Assembly (NCBI GenBank): GCA_025357795.1
Contig: JANYLN010000006.1
Location: 1-35,465, forward strand
DNA: 35,465 nucleotides
Origin: Planctomycetota bacterium
Lineage (GTDB): Bacteria; Planctomycetota; Phycisphaerae; UBA1845; JANYLN01
Reading direction: 5' to 3'
A program made the translations under genes and the position numbers. A model generated the notes under the pieces. It ran no database searches. It was not told where the DNA came from and saw only the letters and a program-made list of their open reading frames with translations. Positions 8,264 to 16,807 of the stretch are shown here, one piece after another. The first letter of the stretch is position 1. Each line of letters opens with the position of its first letter.

Positions 8264-9142
8264 CTACTGGCCGGCGGGCTGGGCAGGCTGGGTGGGCTGG
8301 GCCGAGCCGGGTTGGACGGCACCGGGGGCGGCACCGGGGGCGCCTAGGCCGCCTAGGCCACGGTTGCCGCGGCCTTCGCGCATGGCGGTATTGGTCAAGA
8401 GGACCTTCTGGCTCGGTTTAAGGCTGGAGAGGACTTCGGAGGCGAAGCGGTCGTTAAGGTCGGCCTTGGCGGCTTCGTCGGCGTGGGTGGCCTCGCGGCT
8501 GTAGCGTTCGAAGGCGGCCTCGATGGTGTTCTTCTGGATATCGGAGAGGGTGGTGATCTTGAGGGCGGCGGTCTTGAGGGCTTCCGGCCGATCGATCAGT
8601 TGAGGGGGGAGGCCTGAGGCGCGGAGTTTCTTCCACTGCTCGAATTGCTGGCGCTGCCGGGTATTGAGGACCTGCTCGATCTGGCTGTAGACCCGCTCCT
8701 GCATCTGGGCGCGTTCCTGGGAGGTCGAGAGGGCGTCGATCTCGGTCTGGATCTGCTGGACGCGGGTGTCATCGCCTGCCTGGGCGGCTTCGCTCAACTG
8801 GCGGCGAAGCTGCATGGCCTTCTGCATGTTCTCGTTGTTGGCCTGGCTGGTCGCGCCGGAACGGCGGTCGCGCATTTCACGGAAGGAGTTCTGATAGATC
8901 TCGTTGATCTTGGTCTTCTGTTCCTCGGTGAGTTTGAAGCTCTCGGGCAGCTCCATCATGCCGCCTGGCCTGCCCTGCCCCGGGCGCATTCCCTGCTGCC
9001 GGTTGCCGCGCCGGCCACCGGGGGCGTTCTGCTCGCCGGGGGCGTTCGGGGCGCCTGGCGCGGGCGAAGGGGCTTCCTGCGCAAAGGTGTAAGAGGTCAA
9101 TGTCATGAGACCCACGAGCATCCAAACCGCCTGCCGCTTCAT
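8264..9142 (-). CDS. Secreted Spy/CpxP-like helical protein
   Basis: Signal peptide MKRQAVWMLVGLMTLTSYTFAQ, Pro/Gly-rich linker, then FKLTEEQKTKINEIYQNSFREMRDRR...LRRQLSEAAQAGDDTRVQQIQTEIDAL (LTxxQ-like helical region). AGGAG precedes ATG. Confidence 0.7.
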   Translation of the reverse strand: MKRQAVWMLVGLMTLTSYTFAQEAPSPAPGAPNAPGEQNAPGGRRGNRQQGMRPGQGRPGGMMELPESFKLTEEQKTKINEIYQNSFREMRDRRSGATSQANNENMQKAMQLRRQLSEAAQAGDDTRVQQIQTEIDALSTSQERAQMQERVYSQIEQVLNTRQRQQFEQWKKLRASGLPPQLIDRPEALKTAALKITTLSDIQKNTIEAAFERYSREATHADEAAKADLNDRFASEVLSSLKPSQKVLLTNTAMREGRGNRGLGGLGAPGAAPGAVQPGSAQPTQPAQPAGQ

Positions 9143-9297
9143 GAGGAATCTCCTAAGATCCTACGGTTCCACTTGCCACGCTTCGTGTCCGAATGGCTGA
9201 GACGCGTGCCATCGAGTATAACGATATTCCAGGGAAATCATTGCATCGAGTGGCGAGACACTTGTCCAGGCCACGAGCCATTTTGGGTGTGAGCCAC

Positions 9298-11028
9298 ATG
9301 CAGATAGTTCTGATCGTCATCTTTGCCTCACTGCTGAGCCTGCCGAAGAGCAACCTGTTGGGGCCATTCGGGGGGGCGGTCAACGGCCTGACGGCCACGT
9401 TAGGGGTCGTGCTGGGGGCGACGCTACTGATCCCGGCCGTGACGGGGCTGGTCTGTTGGGTGTGCCTGCGGAGGCTGCGGAAGCCCGGGGGCTTTTCGTA
9501 TGCGGCGATGTTGTTCGGGCGGATCCACCTGGGGGTGCGGATCGCGCTACTGGGGCTGTTTGGCTTGCTGGTGTTCGAGACGGGGTGGGTGAAGCTGGTG
9601 CGGGTGGGCTGGCACCTGGGGCGTTACCCTCTAATCGACGAGCTGGTGCTGGTAGGGCCGGTGCTGCTGGCAGCGGTGCTGTGCTGGCTGGTGATGTACC
9701 CGACGGACCGGGCACTGCGGGTGTCGGCGAGCGGCGGGTTGGGCGAGGCGATCGGCCAGCCTGTCTGGACGCTGGGGCAGTACCTGGACTTCCAGATCCG
9801 CTACCAGGTGCTGACGGTGCTGGTACCGATGTCGCTGTTCATCCTGGCGAGCGACCTGATGAGCCTGTATGGGCGGCCACTGGTCGCGGCTACGGGGGTT
9901 GTGTGGCTGCCGGAGCTTCTGCAGGCGGTTGTAGCGGGGACGGTTTTCGTGTTCTCGCCTGTGATGCTGCGGCACCTGTGGAAGACGCAGAAACTACCGG
10001 CGTCGGCGCTGCGCAGCCGCCTGGAGGCGACGTGTCGGCGGCTGGGCCTGCGGTATCGGGAGATTCTGGTCTGGCAGAGCCATGGGGCGATGGTGAACGC
10101 GGCGGTGATGGGGCTGTTGCCGCAGATCCGGTACATCCTGCTGAGCGATGGACTGCTGGACCATCTGAGCGAGGAGCAGGTGGAGTCGGTATTCGGGCAC
10201 GAGGCGGGGCACGTGAAGGAACGGCACATCACGTATTACATGCTCTTTGCGATCGCGAGCATGATAGCGGTGGGGCTGGCGGGCGAGTGGCTCGAGCGGG
10301 AGCTGGGCCAGTCCGAGGACGTCACGAACGTAGCGGTGATGGGGATGGTGGTGGCGATCTGGGGGATCGGGTTCGGCTGGATCTCGCGACGGTTCGAGCG
10401 GCAGGCGGACCTGCACGGGGTACGGTGCGTGCAGAAGGATCCGCTGGCATGCACGCAGCCTTGCTGGGTGCATAGTCCGGGGGCGGCGGAGACGGCGGGG
10501 GAACGACTCTGCGCGACGGCGGCGGGGGTCTTCGCGTCGGCGCTGGAGGCGGTGGCGATGCTGAACGGGATCAGCAAGTACGCCCGCAGTTGGCGGCACT
10601 CGTCGATCGCATCGCGGCAGGCGTTCGTGCGGCAGGCGGCGTTCTACCCGGAGATCCTGCGGCGGTTCGAGGGGACGGTCAGCAGGATCAAGTTGGGACT
10701 GCTGGCGGTGACGCTGTCGCTGGCGATCGTGTCGGCGTGGTTCTACTGGCCTATGCTGCAGCCTGGCGGGCAGCATCTGCGGTCGCGGGAGGGGCAATAC
10801 CGGCAAGGGCCGGCATACCGGGTGGAGGGGAGACGGATGGGGGGCACAACAACAACAGCAACAGCAGCAACAGCAAGATTAGCCACAAAGGGCACAAAAA
10901 CTGCAACGGCAACAGCAACAACAAACGACCAAGAGCCGTTGGCGGCACGCTGGTTGAATACGCACATAAGAGGAAACGGCTGCACAACGCAAGCGGCTGT
11001 CGGTCGGCACATCAGAGGCAACGGCTGA
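9298..11028 (+). CDS. M48-family membrane zinc metallopeptidase
   Basis: SEEQVESVFGHEAGHVKERHITYYMLF (HExxH-type), ERQADLHG downstream Glu motif, multiple TM helices. The C-terminal ~60 aa run into low-complexity and tandem-repeat DNA. Confidence 0.85.
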   Translation: MQIVLIVIFASLLSLPKSNLLGPFGGAVNGLTATLGVVLGATLLIPAVTGLVCWVCLRRLRKPGGFSYAAMLFGRIHLGVRIALLGLFGLLVFETGWVKLVRVGWHLGRYPLIDELVLVGPVLLAAVLCWLVMYPTDRALRVSASGGLGEAIGQPVWTLGQYLDFQIRYQVLTVLVPMSLFILASDLMSLYGRPLVAATGVVWLPELLQAVVAGTVFVFSPVMLRHLWKTQKLPASALRSRLEATCRRLGLRYREILVWQSHGAMVNAAVMGLLPQIRYILLSDGLLDHLSEEQVESVFGHEAGHVKERHITYYMLFAIASMIAVGLAGEWLERELGQSEDVTNVAVMGMVVAIWGIGFGWISRRFERQADLHGVRCVQKDPLACTQPCWVHSPGAAETAGERLCATAAGVFASALEAVAMLNGISKYARSWRHSSIASRQAFVRQAAFYPEILRRFEGTVSRIKLGLLAVTLSLAIVSAWFYWPMLQPGGQHLRSREGQYRQGPAYRVEGRRMGGTTTTATAATARLATKGTKTATATATTNDQEPLAARWLNTHIRGNGCTTQAAVGRHIRGNG

Positions 11029-11052
11029 ACAACAGAAGAAGCTGTCGGTCGG
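10963..11052 (+). repeat. 45-bp tandem repeat, two units
   Basis: CACATAAGAGGAAACGGCTGCACAACGCAAGCGGCTGTCGGTCGG followed by CACATCAGAGGCAACGGCTGAACAACAGAAGAAGCTGTCGGTCGG. Confidence 0.85.
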
Positions 11053-11103
11053 CAGGGGTTCCGTCGGGTTGGACACATATCCTCAAGTTCCGGGAGGACG
11101 GCC

Positions 11104-11475
11104 ATGGCGAAGGATGTCCTGCAGATGTGCAACCTGATCCGGGAGGCGGGCTATTCGCTGCACAGGCATCTGCGCGGCGGACACTTGGAGAAGGTGTACG
11201 AGAACGGGCTTGCGCACCGCCTGCGCAAGGCGGGCTTGCAGGTCCAATCGCAGTATCCGCTGAAGGTCTATGACGAAGATGGGACGGTCCTGGGGGACTA
11301 TGTTGCGGATCTGCTGGTGGAGAGTTGCCTGCTCGTGGAGATCAAGGCATGCGACGCAATCGCGGGCGAACACGTCGCGCAACTTCCGGGATATCTGCGG
11401 GCGGCACGACTGGAGCATGGAGGGGTTGCGAACTTCGGGCCGGGCTGCTTTCGGATCCGCAAGTTCATCCTGTCG
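11104..11475 (+). CDS. GxxExxY-family protein (homologous portion; frame stays open to 12873)
   Basis: GGHLEKVYENGLAHRLRKAGLQVQSQYPLKVYDEDGTVLGDYVADLLVESCLLVEIKACDAI...HVAQLPGYLRAARLEHGGVANFGPGCFRIRKFIL. No in-frame stop until 12873, which would overprint the minus-strand genes. Confidence 0.7.
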
Positions 11476-11586
11476 GGAGAGGGTTTGCATGAGCATCCGC
11501 AGGCCCATGACTCGCTCCTTTGGATAGATACTATCCTATCTTGCGGCGCGCCCACTAATTGTGGGGAAGATCACTACCAGTCCCTA

Positions 11587-12513
11587 CTACCAATCCTTCC
11601 AATCCGGCACATAGTGCGGATTGTTCGCGGACCCCACGGCACCGAGGTTGTACTGCGGTGCGGCGATGCGGCCCCCCTCGGGGTTGAACGAGTCGACGTG
11701 GCCGTCGCAGCTGGCGACGTTGGTGAGACCGCGATGGCGGAAGGAGGTCGTAGGGTTGTCGTTGGGAATCCAGCGGTATTGGGTGCCCTTGGACGGGCCG
11801 GCCCAGTTCGGCTGTGCGAGGAACGGCGGATCGAGCAGTGCGTCGTTGCAGAGTTCGTCCTTGGCGGCGAAGTAGATCATGGTGTCGGCCAGCAGGAAGA
11901 CCTGTGCGGGCTGGGGGACGGACTCCATGCGTTGCCAAGGGCGTTTGGCGATACCGGGGCCCCAGCCGGGGGTAGCGGCAGGGGTGAGGTAGTAGCCGTT
12001 ATAGCCATAGGTGCTGGTCGGCTTGTCGGGGGCGTTGGTGCCCTGCGGCTTGTAGGTACCCCAGGGCTGATCGGGGCACTCGTAGACGGTTTCCTCGCCC
12101 AGGGGGCTGCGGATGTACTTGAAGAGCGGGGAGACGGTGTAATCGACCTTGCCGTTGTTGATCTCGCCCCACCAGTAGCCGGGGATTTTGCCGCGCTTCC
12201 AGCCGCAGGGGGGAAACAGGCCGCGGTTCTCGCTGGTGTACATCACGATGGCGAGGGTCAGTTGCCGCAGGTTCGAGGCGCAGACGGTACGGCGGCCCTG
12301 TGCCCGGGCGGCGGAGAGCGTCGGCAGGAGGAGACTGACCAACAGGGAGACGATGGCGACCACTACGAGCAGTTCGATCAGCGAGAAGGCGCGGCGAGGA
12401 TGTGGGCATCGCGCGGGGCCGCCTGCCGGGGAAGCGGCCATCGAGACAACGGGACCCTGGCACCCGATTACGGGAGTGGTCCTGCTCGCAGATGTCCGTG
12501 GTCGATGCCCCAT
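11587..12513 (-). CDS. Prepilin-type N-terminal cleavage/methylation domain protein (DUF1559-like, H-X9-DG family)
   Basis: [63 protein letters not shown] ... [19 protein letters not shown]. Start codon uncertain (12513 or 12441). Confidence 0.9.
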   Translation of the reverse strand: MGHRPRTSASRTTPVIGCQGPVVSMAASPAGGPARCPHPRRAFSLIELLVVVAIVSLLVSLLLPTLSAARAQGRRTVCASNLRQLTLAIVMYTSENRGLFPPCGWKRGKIPGYWWGEINNGKVDYTVSPLFKYIRSPLGEETVYECPDQPWGTYKPQGTNAPDKPTSTYGYNGYYLTPAATPGWGPGIAKRPWQRMESVPQPAQVFLLADTMIYFAAKDELCNDALLDPPFLAQPNWAGPSKGTQYRWIPNDNPTTSFRHRGLTNVASCDGHVDSFNPEGGRIAAPQYNLGAVGSANNPHYVPDWKDW

Positions 12514-12546
12514 GTGTCAGCCTGTCCCGTTTGCGTCGGTGCGTGG

Positions 12547-13965
12547 TTACTGGCCCCAGATCTCGGCGAAGGTCAGCAGATCGATAATGTCGATGGCGCC
12601 ATCATGGTTGAAGTCGCAGTCGGGGTTGAAGCCTTCGTCGGTCGAGGTGAGGCTCCAGCTGTCGGCGAAGATCAGCAGGTCCACGACGTCGATGGCGCCA
12701 TCACCATTGAAGTCGCCTGGCATCGACGGTTGGGGTCCGAAGGCGACCAGGCCGTAGGGACCGGTGCCGTAGACGTTGCCATCGGAGACGGCGACGCTGC
12801 AGGCGATCTGGCCGGTCGAGGCGACCTGGAAGCCGGGCTGCGAGGGTGTCTTGGTCAGATCGAAGGCGCGTAGGGCGCCGCTCATGGGACCGGTTTGGCC
12901 CAGCACGGGCACGTAGGCGATGTTGCCGGCCGCGACGGGCTGGCAGGTCCAGCCGCCGGCCAGGGGTGTTTGCCAGAGGAGCTGGCCGGTGGCCTTGTCG
13001 AAGGCCCAGAAGCCGGGATCGTCGGTGTCATCGCCCATTTGGGGGTAGCCGTCCCCGCCGCTGACGAGCACGAGGGTGTCGGTGATGACGGGGATCGTAT
13101 CGGTGCGGGGGGCCGGGGTGGACCAGATCACCGCGCCGGTAGCGGGGTTGACCTTGAATATCCTGGTGGCCTCGCCGCCGCCGAAGGTGAAGTCCACCGT
13201 GTAGGCGGCGGTCTCCTCGGCGGCCACGCCGCCGAAAAAGCCGTTCTGGCTGATGCGTACGCTGACGTCGAGGGCGCCGGTGGTACGGTTGAGGGTGCGG
13301 AACCAGCCGTCGGAAGTGACGATCACCGCGCGGGTAGTAGTGAGGGCGACGGTGTTGGCACCGCTGATGTAACCGACGATGGTCTGCCAGCGGATCTGGC
13401 CGGTGGCGGTGTCGATGGCGTAGAGCATGGCGTTGCCGCCGAACTCACTGATGTAAGCGGTGCCGGCATCAACGGCAGGTGAGGCATTGATGAAGGACTT
13501 GCCGGTACGGGCGGTGATATGCCAGAGTTCGTGGCCGTCGGCGAGGTCGAGGCCGACGACCTGGTTGCGCTGGGCGACGACGACGACGCGGTTGACGAGG
13601 TCGACGGCCGGGGTGGTCCAGCTCTCCCAGAGCAGGTCAGGGGCGGCGCCGGTCCAGAGGACGGTGCCGAGCCGATCATCCACGGCCACGACGCCGGTGT
13701 GATAGCCGACCGTGTCCTCGACGAGCGTCAGGCCGATGACCTTCTTGTCGGCGACGACGACGCTGGACTGGTTGATCCACCAGAGGTCAGGACCGGCCAC
13801 AAGGCGGGGGCTGGACAGATCGGTGGGCCCCCCTCCGGAGGCCACACCCAAATGTCCAGACCCACCGCCCAGTTGGGAATAGGATCCCGAGGCCAGGGCC
13901 TCGAACGGCAGCATGCATGCACAGACGGTCAGCACGAGCACGAATCGCTTCTGCATGGTTTTCAA
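12547..13965 (-). CDS. Secreted PQQ-like beta-propeller protein with C-terminal type I dockerin
   Basis: Signal peptide; repeated blade motifs (GTVLWTGAAPDLLWESW, GHELWHITARTGK, GQIRWQTIVGY, GAVIWSTPAP, GQLLWQTPLAGGW); two Ca-binding dockerin repeats DFNGDGAIDVVDLLIFADSW and DFNHDGAIDIIDLLTFAEIWG. GGAGG precedes TTG 13965. Confidence 0.88.
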   Translation of the reverse strand: MKTMQKRFVLVLTVCACMLPFEALASGSYSQLGGGSGHLGVASGGGPTDLSSPRLVAGPDLWWINQSSVVVADKKVIGLTLVEDTVGYHTGVVAVDDRLGTVLWTGAAPDLLWESWTTPAVDLVNRVVVVAQRNQVVGLDLADGHELWHITARTGKSFINASPAVDAGTAYISEFGGNAMLYAIDTATGQIRWQTIVGYISGANTVALTTTRAVIVTSDGWFRTLNRTTGALDVSVRISQNGFFGGVAAEETAAYTVDFTFGGGEATRIFKVNPATGAVIWSTPAPRTDTIPVITDTLVLVSGGDGYPQMGDDTDDPGFWAFDKATGQLLWQTPLAGGWTCQPVAAGNIAYVPVLGQTGPMSGALRAFDLTKTPSQPGFQVASTGQIACSVAVSDGNVYGTGPYGLVAFGPQPSMPGDFNGDGAIDVVDLLIFADSWSLTSTDEGFNPDCDFNHDGAIDIIDLLTFAEIWGQ

Positions 13966-14022
13966 CGCTTCTTTCCTCCGGAAGCAAAGGGCCGCTCACT
14001 GCGAAACGCTATTGGCCCGCCC

Positions 14023-14859
14023 TTACACCACGCGGCGTCGGGCGAAGGCGCCGAACCCTGCAACGGCCAGCAGCAGGAGCGAAGCGGGCTCGGGTACGGC
14101 GGCGAAGCCATCGACTTCCACGGTGTAATGCGCACCGACGGGGACGGTGACGCGGACGTACTGGATCATGTCCAGCCCGACGGCCCCGATATCGACCGGG
14201 GCGCCGCCGGCGGAACCATCGTAGAGGGCCATGGCCTGGCTGAAGGTGAGGCCATCAAAGGCCGCGAGGGTCAAGGCGGGGTTGACGGGCCTGGTGAAGT
14301 CGGCGGGCACAAGGCCGGGGGAGACGTCGGCTGGGCCGCTGTCGAGGTAGGCCTGGGTCGGGAAGAGCGAGTCGGCCCAGACGCCGGGGATGGTCCGCCA
14401 GTCGAGGCCGTCGGCGCTGACCTCGATCTTGCCCTTCTCTTCCCAGAGCATGGCGGGCGAGTTGATCAGGCCGTTGGGCCAGTCCATGTCGGTGAAGGTG
14501 GCATTGCCGAAGACGAGCAGGTCGACGCCGTAGAGGTGCGACGCATCGTTGCGGATCGGCTGGTCGAACGAGACGACCAGCTGGCCGCCCGAGGCGACGC
14601 TAACGACTTCGCCACCTGTCCACGGGCCATTGAACATACTGACCACCTGATCCCAGCCGGTTCCGACACCGGCCATGCGCGACGGTTCGCCCAGCGCGGC
14701 AGCCGGGTTGCTGTACATCGCATCGTCATTGGCCGGATTGGCGTCGCCGTCGTAGTTGTACTGCACGACGGTCGTTGCCCACGGCACCACACCAAAGCCC
14801 TTCCCCCACAACCCCGCCACGAGGCAGGCCGCCACTACGCACAACTGGAACTTCTTCAT
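14023..14859 (-). CDS. PEP-CTERM sorting-domain surface protein
   Basis: MKKFQLCVVAACLVAGLWGKGFG signal; GGQLVVSFDQPIRNDASHLYGVDLLVFGNATF; C-terminal VPEPASLLLLAVAGFGAFARRRVV. AGGAGG precedes ATG 14859. Confidence 0.9.
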   Translation of the reverse strand: MKKFQLCVVAACLVAGLWGKGFGVVPWATTVVQYNYDGDANPANDDAMYSNPAAALGEPSRMAGVGTGWDQVVSMFNGPWTGGEVVSVASGGQLVVSFDQPIRNDASHLYGVDLLVFGNATFTDMDWPNGLINSPAMLWEEKGKIEVSADGLDWRTIPGVWADSLFPTQAYLDSGPADVSPGLVPADFTRPVNPALTLAAFDGLTFSQAMALYDGSAGGAPVDIGAVGLDMIQYVRVTVPVGAHYTVEVDGFAAVPEPASLLLLAVAGFGAFARRRVV

Positions 14860-14923
14860 TTCTTTCCTCCTGAGGTACTGATTCACTAGAGCGTTTCCGA
14901 TTATCTCCAGCGGGAGCGACAGC

Positions 14924-14955
14924 ATGGTCCTGCAACAGCGCAGGACCATGGCACC
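14924..14955. repeat. Dispersed hairpin repeat family B, copy 1
   Basis: ATGGTCCTGC-AACAGC-GCAGGACCAT, a perfect 10-bp stem, followed by GGCACC. Shared with 19496-19528. Confidence 0.8.
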
Positions 14956-14961
14956 AGCCTG

Positions 14962-15011
14962 GGATGTTCATGGCCAGGATGGCCATGCCACACGTACATG
15001 CGATTGCCCTG
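14962..15011 (+). repeat. Repeat family A, copy 3
   Basis: GGATGTTCATGGCCAGGATGGCCATGCCACACGTACATGCGATTGCCCTG, near-identical to 1485 and 1651 copies. Confidence 0.8.
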
Positions 15012-15228
15012 CGACGGGGGGCGAGGCTGTGCTGCTGTGGGGGGAGCGCATCCGACGTATTGGGTGTGCACTGGCCATCTCGACCCGAAGGACCGAATGC
15101 GGCTGGTCCTTCCGTCGAGGATCCTTGAGACGAGCAATCCGCCGCTTGCCTCACTCATGGGTGCTCCTCCAGCACGACGAGCCTGGTCGGCCGGCAGGAC
15201 ACTTGGCGGGATGGTTCGCGCCGCGGGG

Positions 15229-15318
15229 CTAACCCGGGGGCAGCGCGGACTGGGGGCGCAGCATAGTTACCATGCGGGGATCTGCAGCGAACAGCTGATG
15301 AATTAAGCAAGAATGCAT
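15229..15318 (-). CDS. Possible 29-aa leader-like ORF directly after the cobalamin riboswitch
   Basis: ATG 15318 to TAG 15229: MHSCLIHQLFAADPRMVTMLRPQSALPPG*. Purine-rich GGGAAGGGTGAGG upstream. Very short, so tentative. Confidence 0.25.
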   Translation of the reverse strand: MHSCLIHQLFAADPRMVTMLRPQSALPPG

Positions 15319-15361
15319 GGCAGCCTCACCCTTCCCACGAGGGTCCGTTGGCCGATACATG

Positions 15362-15540
15362 CGCTTTTGGAAGGTCTTCTGACTTCCGGGTTTATAGCCT
15401 ACTAACCGTCCTTCCCGACCCGCAGGGTTGCGGACCAGTGGTATTACGGCGTTCGTGCCCGGTTACAGCGGCGGGGCCATTCCGGATTTGCACCGGATTC
15501 CCTTGTTAAGCCGCCGGCATACGACCGGCGGCCGCCAAAA
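15362..15540 (-). promoter_or_regulatory. Cobalamin (AdoCbl) riboswitch
   Basis: Minus strand reads GCCGCCGGTCGTATGCCGGCGGCTTAACAAGGGAATCCGGTGCAAATCCGGAATGGCCCCGCCGCTGTAACCGGG...AACCCGGAAGTCAGAAGACCTTCC. It has the conserved GGGAA, GGTGcAAATCC, CCCCGCcgCTGTAA and GTCAGaAGACC blocks. Confidence 0.92.
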
Positions 15541-15891
15541 GCGCTAACCTATATCTGTACGACGTTAAAACTCTACACGATTCTATTTTTCTGTCAAGGC
15601 GGGTATTGCTCGAATGTGATCCTGGGCAACAGATTGTGGATTGCCGCGAGGTGGTACCCATCGCGGGGGATGCACGGTCCCCCGGCCCAACGGCACGGGC
15701 CTGGGGCGCAACCGGCGACTATCGCGCAAACCGCGTCAAATTCATCTGTTACACACCTGCCTGAGGTGCAGGCATATTCCCAACAACGGCAGGAAAAGCG
15801 AAATCCTAACCCTGACCTGCTACCAGCCCGCGAACCGGCGAAACAGCCGAGACGGGAAATGCAATCATTTCGTTTTAGCACGGTGTCGCGG

Positions 15892-16629
15892 TTACACAAG
15901 GACCCGGCGGCACGGCAGCGAGATGTTGAGTTTCCGCTCGGCGGCCAAGCGGACCAGGCAAGACATGTCGGGCACGCCGAGGGTGCCGGCATTGAGGATC
16001 AGGTCGTACTTGCGGGGATCGTAGGGATGGGACCCGAAGTGGCTAGCCAGGAAATCCGCGCGGCGGGACTCGATGTCGCGGAGTCGCCGGCGGGCCGTCC
16101 GGTCATCGAGGCCCTCCTGCTGGCGGAGCCGTTGGACCCGGTCCTTCAGCGGCGCGATGATTCGCACGGCCAGGCCGCGGTTGCGGGGCAGGATGAAGTT
16201 GGCGCCGCGGCCTACGAAGATCGCGCTTTGCTGCTGCGCGATGGCGACAATCGCCCGCGTCAGGCGGCCGAAGTACTCCCCCCTGGCCAGGGAGGCGTCG
16301 GTGCCGAGCGGTTCGAGCAGGTCGATCAGTTGCTGGAGCCAATTGCGCTCCCGTTCGTCCAGCAGTTCGTACAGCCGATGGCGGACGTCGGCCTTTTCAG
16401 CCATGTAATCGAGGATTTCGCGGTCGAACTTGGGCCAGCCCAGGCACTGACAGAGGTCCTCGGCGAGGCGGTCGGCCTGGGGGTCAAATTCGCGGCTGAT
16501 TGCGACGTAGGGATGGATGGTCTCGATGACCTGGCTGGGCTGCTGGGTGGCTTCGTGCGCGCGGCCTATCTCCCAGTTCCTCATCTGTTGTTCGACGTAG
16601 CGGGCAATGTGCAGATCATCATGAGGCAC
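15892..16629 (-). CDS. Cytidylate kinase-like family protein
   Basis: ISREFDPQADRLAEDLCQCLGWPKFDREILDYMAEKA, IFVGRGANFILPRNRGLAVRIIAPLKDRVQRLRQQEGLDDRTARRRLRDIESRRADFLASHFG. Confidence 0.85.
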   Translation of the reverse strand: MPHDDLHIARYVEQQMRNWEIGRAHEATQQPSQVIETIHPYVAISREFDPQADRLAEDLCQCLGWPKFDREILDYMAEKADVRHRLYELLDERERNWLQQLIDLLEPLGTDASLARGEYFGRLTRAIVAIAQQQSAIFVGRGANFILPRNRGLAVRIIAPLKDRVQRLRQQEGLDDRTARRRLRDIESRRADFLASHFGSHPYDPRKYDLILNAGTLGVPDMSCLVRLAAERKLNISLPCRRVLV

Positions 16630-16807
16630 GACACGAACCTCCGCTAAAGACCCAAGAGACGACTTCCAGTGTACCTATCTCCAATTCTACCGTCAATCTT
16701 TTGCTCGGATGTGGGCGGGGCGCAGGATGTTGGTGATCTTGGGCTTGGCGGCCCTGCGCATCGCGGGCGGGGTTGGCTATAATCCCGTAATTCATCGTAA
16801 ACCGTGA

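Noticed and set aside
12895-14889. Long plus-strand ORFs (e.g. 13519-14889, 456 aa) opposite the propeller and PEP-CTERM genes
   Set aside because: Antisense open frames are expected in high-GC coding DNA. The minus-strand proteins have clear signal peptide, dockerin and PEP-CTERM features and good ribosome-binding sites.
14726-15158. Minus-strand ORFs 14726-15154 and 14901-15158 as the riboswitch-controlled gene
   Set aside because: They run through repeats A and B and into the PEP-CTERM gene in another frame, with no domain signature. The PEP-CTERM gene is the better target.
15616-16647. 343-aa plus-strand ORF
   Set aside because: Antisense to the cytidylate-kinase-like gene, which has recognisable motifs.
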